A DNA stretch of 64,000 nt from Sulfodiicoccus acidiphilus. GTDB taxonomy: Archaea > Thermoproteota > Thermoprotei_A > Sulfolobales > Sulfolobaceae. The position numbers and the translations under genes were made by a program. Location: NCBI RefSeq assembly GCF_003967175.1, contig NZ_AP018553.1:186001-250000 (forward strand), written 5' to 3'. A model generated the notes under the pieces. It had not been told where the DNA came from, did no database searches, and saw nothing but the letters and a program-made list of their open reading frames with translations. Shown here piece by piece: positions 1 through 10,203 of the stretch; position 1 is the first letter of the stretch, and every line of letters begins with the position of its first letter.

Positions 1-2
1 GG

Positions 3-683
3 ATTGAACACGAGGACATGAGTGGAGAGGAGGTCGAAACGTGGATAAGAGAGTCCTTCAGACATGGTTACCTTTCGGTTTTTGAACATTCGGTTTACAC
101 TTTCTCTATAGAGGGAATATCGAGGGTTTGTTCTCATCAACTAGTGCGCCACAGGGTGGCGTCTTATACGCAGACCTCCCACAGGTTTGCTAGACCTATT
201 GATGAACATTACAAGCCCATCACGCCTCCCTCTGCTAGAGGTAAAATAGAGAGCGCCTATTCCAAGATATATGAGTTGTACTGGTCCATCCTCCAAGAGG
301 GAGTACCTGAGGAAGACGCTAGGTATGTGTTGCCAAATGGAGTCAACACTAATATAGTTGTGACCATGAACGCTAGGGAATTGATAAATTTCTTTGCTCT
401 ACGTCTTTGCTCTAGGGCTCAATGGGAAATAAGGGAAGTTGCTTGGAGAATGTTCGAGGAAGTAAGAAAAGTCCATCCACTCATATTTAAGTATGCCGGG
501 CCTTCCTGTATACTTCACGATAACTGGATAAGCAATTCCTTGGCTACAGTGGAAGATGTTGAGGAAGGAAAGCATCACCTAGTCTCAGAGAGGTGCATAG
601 AAGGAGTCCCTCGGCCAAACATCCCTAAATGTATAACTAATTCAAGACAGATCGTGAACGTTTTCAAGAGTAACCGCGAATAA
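3..683 (+). CDS. thyX: Flavin-dependent thymidylate synthase ThyX, 5' end outside window
   Basis: Makes dTMP from dUMP using FAD, NADPH and methylene-tetrahydrofolate. The ThyX signature is visible as [14 protein letters not shown] about 50 residues into the visible part, preceded by [16 protein letters not shown], which is the usual N-terminal region of the family. The reading frame stays open to the left edge, and the first in-frame Met (position 18) lies inside the conserved domain, so the true start is upstream of this window and the gene is partial here. Only 9 bp separate it from nuoA on the same strand, so read-through into the complex I operon is possible. Confidence 0.93.
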   Translation: MEHEDMSGEEVETWIRESFRHGYLSVFEHSVYTFSIEGISRVCSHQLVRHRVASYTQTSHRFARPIDEHYKPITPPSARGKIESAYSKIYELYWSILQEGVPEEDARYVLPNGVNTNIVVTMNARELINFFALRLCSRAQWEIREVAWRMFEEVRKVHPLIFKYAGPSCILHDNWISNSLATVEDVEEGKHHLVSERCIEGVPRPNIPKCITNSRQIVNVFKSNRE

Positions 684-692
684 AAATACATA

Positions 693-1124
693 ATGACACT
701 TCTGAAAAAGGTTTTTTATGGCTACGTCCGTAGGACGGATGGGATGACGCTAACACAGCCTTTAGTCGCCTTCGGCGTTACGATTGTCCTGATCCTTGCG
801 ATAGGCTATGGAGGATATAAGTTCCTGAGTATAGCTCTAGAGGGTAAGCCCTCTCCCCTCAAGACAGATAGGTTTGAGGCCGGAAATATACCAACCGGAG
901 AAGGGAGGCTTTGGTTCCCTCTACAATATTACGGGTATTTGTTGATTTACACCACATTGGAGCCTATAATTGTTCTATTGTTTCTGGCATCGTCTGCTCT
1001 AACTATTCAAGCTACTTACTATCTCCTCTTCCTTGTAGGGGCGTTAATAATCGTACTTTATCCTGTTATAAATTATGCGATAAGACAGATAAATACTATA
1101 TCTTATTGGGAGTTGAGAAGGTGA
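693..1124 (+). CDS. nuoA: NADH-quinone oxidoreductase-like complex I, subunit A
   Basis: Small membrane subunit of the proton-pumping complex I-like enzyme. Three hydrophobic segments are visible (about residues 22-45, 78-103 and 107-132), with the conserved loop [16 protein letters not shown] between the first and second. The Cys usually found in this loop in quinone-docking NuoA is Ala here, and only the Glu of the usual FDxE motif of the second helix remains (TTLEPII). First gene of the nuo operon; nuoC starts 4 bp after the stop. Family assignment rests on position, length (143 aa) and the loop motif. Confidence 0.88.
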   Translation: MTLLKKVFYGYVRRTDGMTLTQPLVAFGVTIVLILAIGYGGYKFLSIALEGKPSPLKTDRFEAGNIPTGEGRLWFPLQYYGYLLIYTTLEPIIVLLFLASSALTIQATYYLLFLVGALIIVLYPVINYAIRQINTISYWELRR

Positions 1125-1128
1125 GAAA

Positions 1129-1800
1129 ATGACTCAACCCAACCAACCTACCACTCAACCCAACCAACCTACCACTCAACCCAACCAACCTACCACTCAA
1201 CCCAACCAACCTACCACTCAACCCAACCAACCTACCACTCAACCCAACCAACCTACCACTCAACCCAACCAACCTACCACTCAACCCAACCAACCTACCA
1301 CTCAACCCACCAAATCTAGGTTTGGTGATAAATTACTGCAGGAATTAAAGAATACCTTTGGGATAGAAGGAAAGGCAGAGAGCGATCGGCGAATTATGAT
1401 AGAGATTCCAGATCCTGCACAGATACGGAAAGTAGCCGAGTTTCTAAGAGAAAAAGGGATTGATCATGTTAAGTCTATCACAGGGATAGATTATCCCGAT
1501 CAAAAGAAATTTTCAATAGTTTACCATGTGTCATCCTATGGAGACTTTGAATTAGCTAAACTGATACTATCGTTACGAACTTATGTTCCGTATGAAAGAC
1601 CAGAAATTGAAACACTTTATGAAATTTGGCCAAGCGTGTGGACCTTTGAAAGGGAAACGTATGAGATGTTGGGAATAACCTTCAAAGGGCATCCAGATCT
1701 TAGGAGAATGTTCCTACCCGAGGACTTTGAGGGAGTGTACCCATTGAGGAAGAGTTTCAAGGTCAAACAGGAGGCGTTATTCATTGACAAGCAGGCCTGA
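1129..1800 (+). CDS. nuoC: Complex I subunit C with N-terminal heptapeptide repeat
   Basis: 30-kDa hydrophilic subunit of the peripheral arm. The core domain (about residues 70-215) carries the family signature [20 protein letters not shown]. Residues 2-57 are eight perfect copies of TQPNQPT followed by a partial TQPT, a tail absent from ordinary NuoC proteins and probably disordered. ATG at 1129 follows a GAGAAGGTGAG-type ribosome site inside the end of nuoA. The 3' end overlaps the proposed TTG start of nuoD. The repeat stays in frame, so it should be translated; whether it has a role is unknown. Confidence 0.93.
   Translation: MTQPNQPTTQPNQPTTQPNQPTTQPNQPTTQPNQPTTQPNQPTTQPNQPTTQPNQPTTQPTKSRFGDKLLQELKNTFGIEGKAESDRRIMIEIPDPAQIRKVAEFLREKGIDHVKSITGIDYPDQKKFSIVYHVSSYGDFELAKLILSLRTYVPYERPEIETLYEIWPSVWTFERETYEMLGITFKGHPDLRRMFLPEDFEGVYPLRKSFKVKQEALFIDKQA
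1132..1311 (+). repeat. Perfect 21-bp tandem repeat, 8 copies plus partial, inside nuoC
   Basis: Eight consecutive identical 21-bp units (1132-1299) and a partial ninth (1300-1311) encode TQPNQPT per unit. Unit length is a multiple of three, so copy-number change would keep nuoC in frame. The C-rich top strand also leaves the complementary strand open as SGRLVGL repeats; that antisense frame is a by-product. No spacers occur, so this is not a CRISPR array. Confidence 0.98.
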
Positions 1801-3001
1801 GGAAATGCTCCCAGAAGGGGGTATGGGAGTAGAAATAGTTCCGGCTTCTGGAGAACTTAACGTAGGGCCACAGCACCCAGGAGCTGGGCACATGAGGATA
1901 GTAGTCAAACTTAACGGAGACATAATAGAAGATGTGGATCTCGACGTAGGATATGTTCACAGATCTGTTGAGAAACTGTGTGAAAGCAGAAATTACATGC
2001 ACTTGATTCCCCTGGTTGAGAGACCTGCTATACTGGATTCTATACATATGAACCTAGGATATATAATTGCTGTGGAAAAAATATTAAATGTTCAACCTCC
2101 AGAAAGAGCGCAATATCTTAGGAGTTTCGCGGCCGAAGTAAACAGGATAGCAAGCCACCTTTATGGTCTCGGCATCTTGACCGTCTTTTTAGGTCATTCA
2201 ACTGGTTTCATGTGGGGATTTGGGGATAGGGAAGTGTGGGTCGAGATACTGCAGGCCCTCACTGGCGCTAGGGTGACCAACTCCTACGTTATTCCTGGTG
2301 GTGTAAGGAGAGATCTAGGCTCATCGATAGTGGAGATGACTAATAAAGCTCTCGACTATACGGAGAGGAAACTCAAAGACTGGAGAAGTATGGTTCTGAA
2401 CAATCCAGTGCTTAGGGCTAGGTTGGAAAATGTAGGAGTTATGAGTAAGGAGAATGCGATTAAGTGGGGCGCCGTAGGTCCCAACTTGAGGGCTTCAGGA
2501 GTATATTACGATGTTAGGAAGACGGAGCCCTACGGTGCCTACGATAAACTAGACTTCGAAATTCCCGTATACAAGGAAGGAGACGGTTTCGCTAGGACCC
2601 TGGTTAGGTTCGAGGAGATAGAGCAAAGCATGAAAATTATTAGACAAATAATCAAAGACATTCCAGAAGGTCCTATACTTGCGGACAGATTCCTCAATCA
2701 AATTCCTCCAACAAGACGAAAGAAATGGTTAGAAGAACAACGTAGGGTAGTGTTCCCTGGGTATTATGCTTCGTTTAGGCCTCCTAAGGGAGAGGCAATA
2801 TCCAGGATCGAAGCAGGGAGAGGAGAATTAGTTTACTACGTAGTAAGCGATGGAACTGCCCACCCTTACAGGTTGAGAATGATCACACCTTCCTACAGGT
2901 TGATATATGTTTTTAAGCAGCTCTCCAAGGGGGCAAGGTACGCTGACCTAGTCTCTATATATGGAAGTCTAGACTATTTCCCACCGGAGGCGGATAGATG
3001 A
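1784..3001 (+). CDS. nuoD: Complex I subunit D (49-kDa type)
   Basis: Quinone-site subunit of the peripheral arm, related to the NiFe-hydrogenase large subunit. The conserved start [17 protein letters not shown] and [15 protein letters not shown] region are clear near the N-terminus. TTG at 1784 lies inside nuoC; ATG at 1805 (MLPEGG) and ATG at 1823 (MGVEIV) are alternative starts and I cannot choose firmly. The stop codon overlaps the nuoH start (ATG 2998), the usual coupling in this operon. Length of about 400 aa is normal for the family. Confidence 0.95.
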   Translation: MTSRPEEMLPEGGMGVEIVPASGELNVGPQHPGAGHMRIVVKLNGDIIEDVDLDVGYVHRSVEKLCESRNYMHLIPLVERPAILDSIHMNLGYIIAVEKILNVQPPERAQYLRSFAAEVNRIASHLYGLGILTVFLGHSTGFMWGFGDREVWVEILQALTGARVTNSYVIPGGVRRDLGSSIVEMTNKALDYTERKLKDWRSMVLNNPVLRARLENVGVMSKENAIKWGAVGPNLRASGVYYDVRKTEPYGAYDKLDFEIPVYKEGDGFARTLVRFEEIEQSMKIIRQIIKDIPEGPILADRFLNQIPPTRRKKWLEEQRRVVFPGYYASFRPPKGEAISRIEAGRGELVYYVVSDGTAHPYRLRMITPSYRLIYVFKQLSKGARYADLVSIYGSLDYFPPEADR

Positions 3002-4056
3002 TGAACATACTTTCTACCGTAGGATTCTACGTTCTCTATCCGTCGTTCTTCATCATGATAATTTTCCCTGGTTTAATCTTCGCTCTGGTAGTCCTTTTGT
3101 ATACGATATGGTTCGAGAGAAAAATAGCAGCGAAGGTCCAAATGAGGTTTGGGCCACTCTACGCCTCCAAGCGTAGCGGCGGATTTCTCCAGCTAGTTGC
3201 AGATGCTATAAAATTCGCTTTTAGTGAGATAATTGTTCCTGAACAGGTAAACAGAACGCTCTTCGTGTTAGGGCCAGTGTTGTATCTCTTAGTGAGTATA
3301 TTGCCACTAGCTCTGATTCCCTTGTCTGTAATCCCGATTGCCGGCTCTCCTCTCTCCGTTTACTACCATACTTTCTTCGATTCCTCAGTTGGCACCGGTG
3401 TAGTAGCGGCAGTAGTTTCTAATTACAGTTTACTCCTTGTATTAGCGCTCGAGTCTGTTACGCCCATTTTCGTTTTATTAACCGCTTGGGTCACTAACAA
3501 CAGGTTCGCTTTACTTGGAGCCGTTAGGGAGGGACTGCTATCGGTGTCCTACGACGTCCTTCTCATAATGGCTTCTCTTTCTCTAGCGATCGAGTATCAC
3601 ACATTGGACATAGCCAAGATTGTTGAAGGACCTTTGCCTGGATTTGTGGCGAATCCATTTGCAGCTTTCCTTTTCCTAATTGGAATGTTGATAGGAACGG
3701 GGAGATTTCCCTTCGATATAGTTGAGGCGGAGTCTGAGCTAGTCGCGGGTCCGTATACGGAATATAGTGGACTTCTCTTCGTCCTTTCTATGGGGGGCTC
3801 CTATATTGGAACCTTTAGTTACTCGATATTGTTCGCTGACCTCTTCCTAGGGGGATGGCAACCCTTCACTGGTTATTACGGCATGATCTTTACGGTTTTC
3901 AAGGCCGTACTAGTCCTCATGTTCGCCGTCTTCATGAGGTCTGTGTACGGTAGGTACAGAATTGACCAAGCGCTAAGAGGGAGTTGGAAATACTTGTTCC
4001 CCTTAGCCTTGGTATCTTTAGTATTAGGTGGGGTGGTTGGAGTATGGATAAGATAG
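2998..4056 (+). CDS. nuoH: Complex I subunit H, membrane
   Basis: Links the peripheral arm to the membrane arm and forms part of the quinone chamber. About eight hydrophobic helices; typical family stretches are [17 protein letters not shown] after helix 1 and [24 protein letters not shown] in the middle. 352 aa, close to the usual length. Start is ATG 2998, or ATG 3001 directly after it; both overlap or abut the nuoD stop. Followed by nuoI with a 13-bp overlap. Confidence 0.95.
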   Translation: MMNILSTVGFYVLYPSFFIMIIFPGLIFALVVLLYTIWFERKIAAKVQMRFGPLYASKRSGGFLQLVADAIKFAFSEIIVPEQVNRTLFVLGPVLYLLVSILPLALIPLSVIPIAGSPLSVYYHTFFDSSVGTGVVAAVVSNYSLLLVLALESVTPIFVLLTAWVTNNRFALLGAVREGLLSVSYDVLLIMASLSLAIEYHTLDIAKIVEGPLPGFVANPFAAFLFLIGMLIGTGRFPFDIVEAESELVAGPYTEYSGLLFVLSMGGSYIGTFSYSILFADLFLGGWQPFTGYYGMIFTVFKAVLVLMFAVFMRSVYGRYRIDQALRGSWKYLFPLALVSLVLGGVVGVWIR

Positions 4057-4571
4057 AAAACAAAAATCAAGAAAAAATAAAGGAGTATGAGAAGAAGAAC
4101 ACGTTCAGACTCTTCGCTGATCACGTTACCGCAATAGCGACCGGGCTTAAGTACACCGTTAAGCCCACTAGGATAACGCTGAAGTACCCTGAAGAGTCTT
4201 TACTACTTCCCAACGGTTATAGGGGAATGCTAAGACTCTATAAGGACGTTTGTATAGGCTGTACCTTGTGTGCGCTAGTCTGTCCAGCCGATGCAATGAA
4301 AATGGCGACGGATCAAGGAAAGAAGTATCCAATGATCAACTATGGTAGGTGTGTCTTCTGTGGTTTCTGTGTCGACATCTGTCCGGTAGATGCCTTAAGG
4401 GAGACCGGCATGCATGACGCAGCCTTCAAAAATAGAAGGGACTTAGTATTCGATCCTGATAAGTTCAATGCCGACTTCACCCAAGATATGCCTACCGGAA
4501 AGGTTGTCAGGAGAGTTAAGACCGTAATAGATGAAAATAAGGGGATTAAGTATGAGCCTGCCGATAATTGA
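4044..4571 (+). CDS. nuoI: Complex I subunit I, 2x[4Fe-4S] ferredoxin-like
   Basis: Electron-transfer subunit. Two classical cluster motifs are visible: [12 protein letters not shown] and [13 protein letters not shown] place the start at ATG 4044 (MDKIENK), just inside the nuoH 3' end, because the longer frame from 3984 would overlap nuoH by over 70 bp and adds a hydrophobic stretch that is only the nuoH sequence in another frame. The charged N-terminal tail is rich in Lys and Glu. The 3' end overlaps nuoJ by 20 bp. Confidence 0.94.
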   Translation: MDKIENKNQEKIKEYEKKNTFRLFADHVTAIATGLKYTVKPTRITLKYPEESLLLPNGYRGMLRLYKDVCIGCTLCALVCPADAMKMATDQGKKYPMINYGRCVFCGFCVDICPVDALRETGMHDAAFKNRRDLVFDPDKFNADFTQDMPTGKVVRRVKTVIDENKGIKYEPADN

Positions 4572-5055
4572 CATCGAGCTTCCTGTATTTGTGATCTTCT
4601 CCGTATCTGCCATAATTTCCTCGCTTTTGATAGTTAATTCTAGGAACGTCTTCTACTCTGCGGTCTCCCTAGGCATATTAGGCATATCCGTTGCGGTGAT
4701 TATTGCTCTCCTTAATCCAGAGGCATATGCTTTGTACTCTGCTATTCACTTGTTGCTTTACGTCGGTGCCACCGTGGTCTTCATTGCAATATCCTTGGTT
4801 CTCTTTAGAGGGGTTCAGGTAAACGAGTCTAACATTCCTTGGGCCTCTCCGTTGGCCACCGTCCTCGGTATTGTGTTATTGTCCGTAATATTGGTTCCCT
4901 TCCTTAGCGCCTCTAGCCCCTTACCTCCTCAAGCCTTGAACTTAACCGTGTTAGCGCAGGATCTTCTAGTAAAATACTGGTTCCCGACAATAATAATTGT
5001 AATAGCTCTGGCGACAACTCTAGTGGAAGCTATAACCCTAGCCAGGAGGGATTGA
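4552..5055 (+). CDS. nuoJ: Complex I subunit J, membrane
   Basis: Five-helix antiporter-adjacent membrane subunit. The sequence is almost wholly hydrophobic with the helix starting [22 protein letters not shown], the counterpart of the family's conserved third helix. Start taken as ATG 4552 ([11 protein letters not shown]), preceded by AAGGGGAT; an in-frame ATG at 4531 would lie deeper inside nuoI. Directly followed by nuoK with one base between the stop and the next start. Confidence 0.88.
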   Translation: MSLPIIDIELPVFVIFSVSAIISSLLIVNSRNVFYSAVSLGILGISVAVIIALLNPEAYALYSAIHLLLYVGATVVFIAISLVLFRGVQVNESNIPWASPLATVLGIVLLSVILVPFLSASSPLPPQALNLTVLAQDLLVKYWFPTIIIVIALATTLVEAITLARRD

Positions 5056-5056
5056 A

Positions 5057-5344
5057 ATGAACACTTTGTCTTTGATGGGAATAACATTAGCTGTCGTCCT
5101 TACTTCGGTCGGTCTATACGGAATATTCCGTAGTAGGAACGTTATTAGGATCCTGCTTTCATCCGAAATTATTCTTAATTCATCCATACTATTCCTTTTT
5201 TCTGCTGCTTCCGCATTGGGTAGGACCTATACTCCAGTTCTCTTCTCGGTCTTCGCCATCGGGATGGCCTTGACGGAGGTCGTAGTGGCCTTCGCGGCCA
5301 TCATTCTGTATTACAGATTGAAGGGTAGATTAGAGGTGAGTTAA
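5057..5344 (+). CDS. nuoK: Complex I subunit K, membrane
   Basis: Small three-helix membrane subunit, 95 aa, homologous to MnhC/MrpC. The conserved segment [20 protein letters not shown] contains the intramembrane Glu (SSEIILN), and a second Glu lies in [18 protein letters not shown], as is typical of NuoK. Its position between nuoJ and the NuoM/L fusion gene matches usual operon order. RBS: AGGGATTGAAATG at the junction with nuoJ. Confidence 0.93.
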   Translation: MNTLSLMGITLAVVLTSVGLYGIFRSRNVIRILLSSEIILNSSILFLFSAASALGRTYTPVLFSVFAIGMALTEVVVAFAAIILYYRLKGRLEVS

Positions 5345-5345
5345 A

Positions 5346-8300
5346 ATGATATCATTGTTTGTTTTTATTATATCATTTATTCTTGCATCCGTTCTTGTTT
5401 TTTCAAAAACTAAGAAAAATAGCCTCATCATTTCTTTGATAGCAATTCTAATCAACTTGTACTACATCGTTAGAAGGGGCCTATACTTCACCTTTTATGT
5501 TTCCTATGGAGTAGGTAATTTCGGCTTCACTGTCAATAATTTCAATTTCCCGTTCATTGTTACTATTTTGCTTGTGACTTCGGTTACCGCGTTCTACTCG
5601 ACGAGGTACATGTCGAAGAAGTTTGAGGAGATGGGTGGAGGGAGCTGGGGAACCTACTACGCCCTTTATGCGTTATTCAGTATTTCGATGTTGTATGCGG
5701 TGCTTTCTGTTAATCTCTTGGAAATTTACATCTTCTTGGAGATTGCCCTCATCACCTCTTTCCTTCTAATCTTAATGTATGGATATGGCGATAGAAGGAG
5801 GATATCACTTCTCTACTTCGTGTGGACTCACGTTGGAACTTTACTAACACTATCTTCGATAATAATAATTGGTCTTACCACTGGTAGTATGGATATTTAC
5901 AACGGGACCGCTTACGGGCTTCTCAATTACTCCTCAATTCCTTACGTCGGTTTTGTGCTGGGTATAGGAGTCGTAGGTATGCTGATCAAGTCGGCCACAT
6001 TTGGTTTCAATATATGGCTACCATACGCCCACGGTGAAGCCCCCACCCCTATATCCGTTTTGTTGAGTCCTAACATGGTCGGGCTAGGAGTATTCGTGAT
6101 AACTATCTATTTCTATCTATTTTCAGCTCTGGCTCCGTATGCCCCAATCTTCATTGCGTTGGCCTTGCTGACGATGATATATGGGGGAATCAACGCACTA
6201 GCTCAACGTGACTTCAAGAGATTCCTAGCCTATTCTACAGTCTCCCAAATGGGTTACATGTTGCTGGGTTCTTCAATTGCCTTCGCTATAGGTCTCAAGA
6301 ACTCCGTCTTAGATCTTCCTCTAGGGATACTGGCGGCCCTCCTGATTTACGTTTCTCACGGTCTCGGAAAGGCAGTTCTCTTCATGAGCGCAGGTTCAGG
6401 GATAACTGAGCTTGAGACGCGAGATATCGAGAAGATGGGGGGCCTATATCTTAACTCTCCTCTCCACTCCACTCTCTCGTTCATTGGACTGCTCAACATC
6501 TTAGGTCTACCACCTACAGTAGGACTTCTGAGTGAAATCCTCCTGATCATGTCAGCAGGCCAACTCATAGGCGTTTATGGAGTCCCAGTTTTTGTTGGAG
6601 TCACAGCAGTTTTAATGGTAGCTATAGCCATATCCTCAGGCTACGGAACATACTTATTCAAGAAAGTATACGGTGGGGTTCTTAAGGTCCAGAAAAGTCT
6701 AGATATAGCTACAGTATATAGCATTTCGATGGGCTTACTGGCCTTCTTCAGTGTTCTATTTTTCTTCTTCCCTCAACTCCTTTTCCATGGCGGCCCCAAT
6801 CCTCTAAGTTACTTCGTGCAAGTAGTTAGGGGCACAGATCCTGTGCTTCCATTAATAGTCTTCCTTCCTATGTTAGGCTCTCTTTTATCCATCCTACTTC
6901 CCTCTGGCGTAAAAGACACCGCTAGGGGAGTTCTATCCACGACCTTAATCACAACCTCTGCCATTTTGGCCATCTACAACCTTATTACAGTAGTGGGTAG
7001 TCCTGTGCCTTTCTATTCTCCAACTAAGTTCCAATGGACCTTCTCCTATTTCGACTTTAGTTCTAGTCTCTTACAGGCTATACTTGGAGTGTTCGTGTCT
7101 GTGCTCTCTACCTTGATCGCGATATATAGTATAGGGTATATGAAGGAGGACAAGGTTCTGAGAAGATATTGGGCATTCTTTACCATTTTCGTCGCTTCCA
7201 TGTTGTCTGTCATTTACTCTGATAATCTTATTCTCTTCTTGGCGGGATGGGAGGGGACAGGCCTCGCTTCTTATGGCCTGATAAGTTATTGGCTTAATGA
7301 TGACGAGCATAACGTGGTAGGAGACTTTGACAGACAAGTGTTGGGAATAAGGAATCTATCCTTCCCGACTACCAGTGGAATAAGAGCCCTAGTTTTCACC
7401 AGGATAGGCGACGTAGCCATGCTCACAGGCCTTGGCGTGCTTCTGTTCTTAAGTAGTGGAACCCAGTATTCTGCTACTACCCTGCTCTACCCATCTCCCA
7501 CCGGCGGATTGCTAAGACTGCTCTTCACCTTGCCCTCTCACTACCCCTCCTTTGCGTGGCTTGTGATGCTGTTTATATTTCTGGGAGGACTGTCCAAGAG
7601 CGCGCAATTTCCATTCACACAGTGGTTACTAACGGCAATGACAGGTCCCACCCCAGTGAGTGCATTGATACATGCAGCTACCATGGTCAACTTGGGAGCT
7701 ATGATAACCTTCCTGTTCTATCCATTCATGGATCTTTCCAGTCCACAGACTGCTCTCTATATGGAAATAGCTGCCGGGGTGGCTTTATTTACGGCGTTCT
7801 ACGCTAGCTTTAACGCACTTGTTGCTAGAGAACAGAAGCTGATCCTCGCCAATTCCACTGCAGATCAAATTTCTCTAATGATATTCTCCTCTTCGATAGG
7901 CGGTGCGCTCGCTTACGTAACTGGTAACCCCACATTGTTGACTGCTGGTATTGTGGCAGGTCTAATCCAGATGATAGCTCATGGCATCTACAAAGCATCG
8001 CTTTTCATGAATGCCGGCTATGTGATACATTTCACAGAGAACAGATATATCTCATCTTTCCGTAACCTCTACAAGAAGATACCAGCGGTGTTTGTGCTTC
8101 AACTTCTGGCAGCTCTTAACCTGGCCAACTTTCCCTTCTTGATTGGCTTTTGGGGGCATGATGTGATAAGTAACTTAACTGCTAGTACGGACTTATTTTA
8201 CGCTACTGTTTTACTTGACTTGCTCGGTGCTGTTTATATCATGCGTCTGGTATTCAAAACGTTCACGTGGAGGAATGCAGAGGAAGGAGAGGAACACGAG

Positions 8301-8810
8301 ACCTCGAAGCTTATGGTGGTGTCTCCTCTAATATTAGTGGCAGGGTCAATTGTAATGGGTGGCCTGTTCTATTCTTTCTTCTCCTCTATATCCTCGGCTT
8401 TCTCCTTGACTTATTCAATCTCATCACTGGACATTGCAAGCGTCGCCGTAGGACTTATAGGAATAGTTGTTAGCGTACTCGCTTATTACGTTGCCCAAAT
8501 AGACCTTTATAAATACAGCGGAGTGAGGGGACTTCTGGACTTCTTCTACTATGGTTGGTACGTCAACCCGTTCTTCGATGCTATTGGTTTGGCCTACAGG
8601 AAGTTCAGCCAATCAGTGTTCAGGTATTTCGAGACCGGCGTATTTGACGATCTGATCAATTACAAGCTACCATCCTCTATAACAACTGCTGGGTCTAAGA
8701 TTTTCGGCAGCATTCAAACGCAGGTTCTCAGGGACTACGTTGCCGTCTATGGAGCGGGAATAGTGGTGCTCTTCATTCTTTTCCTAATACTTCTCGTGGG
8801 GGTGAGGTGA
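5346..8810 (+). CDS. Fused complex I antiporter-like subunit: NuoM half plus NuoL half
   Basis: One uninterrupted 1154-aa frame contains two antiporter-like subunits. Residues about 1-490 look like NuoM: Glu in IYIFLEIALITSF, Lys in GMLIKSATFGFNIWLPYAHG, and GEAPTPISVLLSPNMVG. Residues about 500-1154 look like NuoL: FLAGWEGTGLASYGLISYW, GGLSKSAQFPFTQWLLTAM, GPTPVSALIHAATMVN, plus the long C-terminal lateral part. In most genomes nuoL and nuoM are separate. An in-frame GTG near the junction (VLPLIVFLPMLGS) could serve as an internal start, but no stop codon separates the halves. nuoN follows after 3 bp. About 28 membrane helices are expected in total. Confidence 0.9.
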   Translation: MISLFVFIISFILASVLVFSKTKKNSLIISLIAILINLYYIVRRGLYFTFYVSYGVGNFGFTVNNFNFPFIVTILLVTSVTAFYSTRYMSKKFEEMGGGSWGTYYALYALFSISMLYAVLSVNLLEIYIFLEIALITSFLLILMYGYGDRRRISLLYFVWTHVGTLLTLSSIIIIGLTTGSMDIYNGTAYGLLNYSSIPYVGFVLGIGVVGMLIKSATFGFNIWLPYAHGEAPTPISVLLSPNMVGLGVFVITIYFYLFSALAPYAPIFIALALLTMIYGGINALAQRDFKRFLAYSTVSQMGYMLLGSSIAFAIGLKNSVLDLPLGILAALLIYVSHGLGKAVLFMSAGSGITELETRDIEKMGGLYLNSPLHSTLSFIGLLNILGLPPTVGLLSEILLIMSAGQLIGVYGVPVFVGVTAVLMVAIAISSGYGTYLFKKVYGGVLKVQKSLDIATVYSISMGLLAFFSVLFFFFPQLLFHGGPNPLSYFVQVVRGTDPVLPLIVFLPMLGSLLSILLPSGVKDTARGVLSTTLITTSAILAIYNLITVVGSPVPFYSPTKFQWTFSYFDFSSSLLQAILGVFVSVLSTLIAIYSIGYMKEDKVLRRYWAFFTIFVASMLSVIYSDNLILFLAGWEGTGLASYGLISYWLNDDEHNVVGDFDRQVLGIRNLSFPTTSGIRALVFTRIGDVAMLTGLGVLLFLSSGTQYSATTLLYPSPTGGLLRLLFTLPSHYPSFAWLVMLFIFLGGLSKSAQFPFTQWLLTAMTGPTPVSALIHAATMVNLGAMITFLFYPFMDLSSPQTALYMEIAAGVALFTAFYASFNALVAREQKLILANSTADQISLMIFSSSIGGALAYVTGNPTLLTAGIVAGLIQMIAHGIYKASLFMNAGYVIHFTENRYISSFRNLYKKIPAVFVLQLLAALNLANFPFLIGFWGHDVISNLTASTDLFYATVLLDLLGAVYIMRLVFKTFTWRNAEEGEEHETSKLMVVSPLILVAGSIVMGGLFYSFFSSISSAFSLTYSISSLDIASVAVGLIGIVVSVLAYYVAQIDLYKYSGVRGLLDFFYYGWYVNPFFDAIGLAYRKFSQSVFRYFETGVFDDLINYKLPSSITTAGSKIFGSIQTQVLRDYVAVYGAGIVVLFILFLILLVGVR

Positions 8811-8813
8811 ACT

Positions 8814-10202
8814 ATGAGTCCAACGGATTTTGTTCTGGCCGTCCCTACTCTCCTACTAACGGCGGTGGCGATAGCCGTACTTTACGTGGATAAAGGAACG
8901 GACTCATCGTTTAGTAAAGTTACTTGGTCGGCACTCGGTTCACTTGTAGTAGTTTTAGCTGTCCTGGCAGTAGGCATGGGCCTTAACGTTGAAGGGTATG
9001 CTTTCTCCGAAACGGTATTCGTAGATCTAATTGGGTATCTCTTGGCAATCGGAGCTACCTTGGCCACGTTAATAACGCTAGTAGGAGCTAAGGCGCATAT
9101 TGAGGGTTGGAAGACGAGGACGTCCTTCGTGTCTCTTGTACTTCTAACCCTTATGGGCACTATATTTATCTCATTTGCAGCAAACGTTCTAGTCATAGTT
9201 TCGTCTTGGGCGATAGCGTCAGCAGCTTCCTACGCCATAGCAATGATAAGGAAGGACTATAGCTCGGCCGACGCAGGCATCAAGTACTTGGTTATGGGGT
9301 TAGTCTCAAGCTCGCTGATGATATTTGGCTTCTCGCTTTACGTTCTATCCTCTGGCTTCGATTTCTCTCTCTTTATCAATGACCCAGTTCTTCCGTTATT
9401 CGTTCTAGGTTCGTTCTTCCTCATAGTTGCCTTCAGCTTCAAGATAGGTGCTTTCCCATTTCAAGCATGGTTACCCGACGTTTACGCCAATGCGGACAGG
9501 GTGACTGTGACTTTCATCTCTTCAACGTCTAAAGTCATAGGTATAGCCGCATTGCTGAGAGTTTTCGAGTTCGTTAATATTACCTACCCTTACAAGCTTT
9601 ACCTATTCCTCGCATTCGCAGTAATATCAGTAGGTAGTATGTTCGTGGGAAATGTAACTGCCTTCTCTAGGAGGGATCTGCCGTCTATACTCGCGTTCAG
9701 TAGTGTGACTCAAGCAGGATTCCTGATGATTGGATTTGCCATGCTGTTCTTTCAACCTAAGATCGCGGAAATAGGGATTTCAGTTCAGACGTTAGGATAT
9801 GTTATAGCTCAGGCTGGAATATTTCTTTTCATTAATCTTATTGATAAGAGCGTAGGCGACACCTCACTCTCTTCACTCAATGGACTTTCCACTTCAGATA
9901 GGCCACTTGCTTTGGGTGTCTCACTGCTTGTCCTGAGCTTATTGGGCATACCTCCACTGATTGGTTTCTGGGGAAAGTTGTTCCTCTTCGAGTCCAGCTT
10001 CGTTCAGCCCTGGCTGCTGGTTTTGGGAGTAATAAATAGTGCCATTTCAGCGGGATATTACATTCCGATAGTTAGGGAGATGTTCAAGCCGGGTAATCTG
10101 AAGTTGCCGGAGTCACCAGAACGAGATGGTGTGGTGATGGCGGCTGTGCTTACTGTGGCAGTAGGATTTATTGCTCCACTGTTGTTCCTTCTAGTGGTCT
10201 AG
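8814..10202 (+). CDS. nuoN: Complex I subunit N, antiporter-like membrane subunit
   Basis: Third antiporter-like proton channel subunit, 462 aa. Typical segments are FSFKIGAFPFQAWLPDVYANADRV (with the channel Lys and the HGAP-like loop replaced by YANADR) and FSRRDLPSILAFSSVTQAGF. Around 13-14 hydrophobic helices. ATG 8814 follows GGTGAACT. The TAG stop lies 1 bp before the TTG start of the inositol-1-phosphate synthase gene, so the operon continues. Confidence 0.92.
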   Translation: MSPTDFVLAVPTLLLTAVAIAVLYVDKGTDSSFSKVTWSALGSLVVVLAVLAVGMGLNVEGYAFSETVFVDLIGYLLAIGATLATLITLVGAKAHIEGWKTRTSFVSLVLLTLMGTIFISFAANVLVIVSSWAIASAASYAIAMIRKDYSSADAGIKYLVMGLVSSSLMIFGFSLYVLSSGFDFSLFINDPVLPLFVLGSFFLIVAFSFKIGAFPFQAWLPDVYANADRVTVTFISSTSKVIGIAALLRVFEFVNITYPYKLYLFLAFAVISVGSMFVGNVTAFSRRDLPSILAFSSVTQAGFLMIGFAMLFFQPKIAEIGISVQTLGYVIAQAGIFLFINLIDKSVGDTSLSSLNGLSTSDRPLALGVSLLVLSLLGIPPLIGFWGKLFLFESSFVQPWLLVLGVINSAISAGYYIPIVREMFKPGNLKLPESPERDGVVMAAVLTVAVGFIAPLLFLLVV

Positions 10203-10203
10203 C

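Noticed and set aside
1096-1305. Antisense open frame with SGRLVGL repeats opposite nuoC
   Set aside because: It is only the complement of the 21-bp repeat; no ribosome site, and nuoC is clearly the coding strand.
1132-1311. Possible CRISPR array
   Set aside because: Units are contiguous with no spacers and encode an in-frame peptide.
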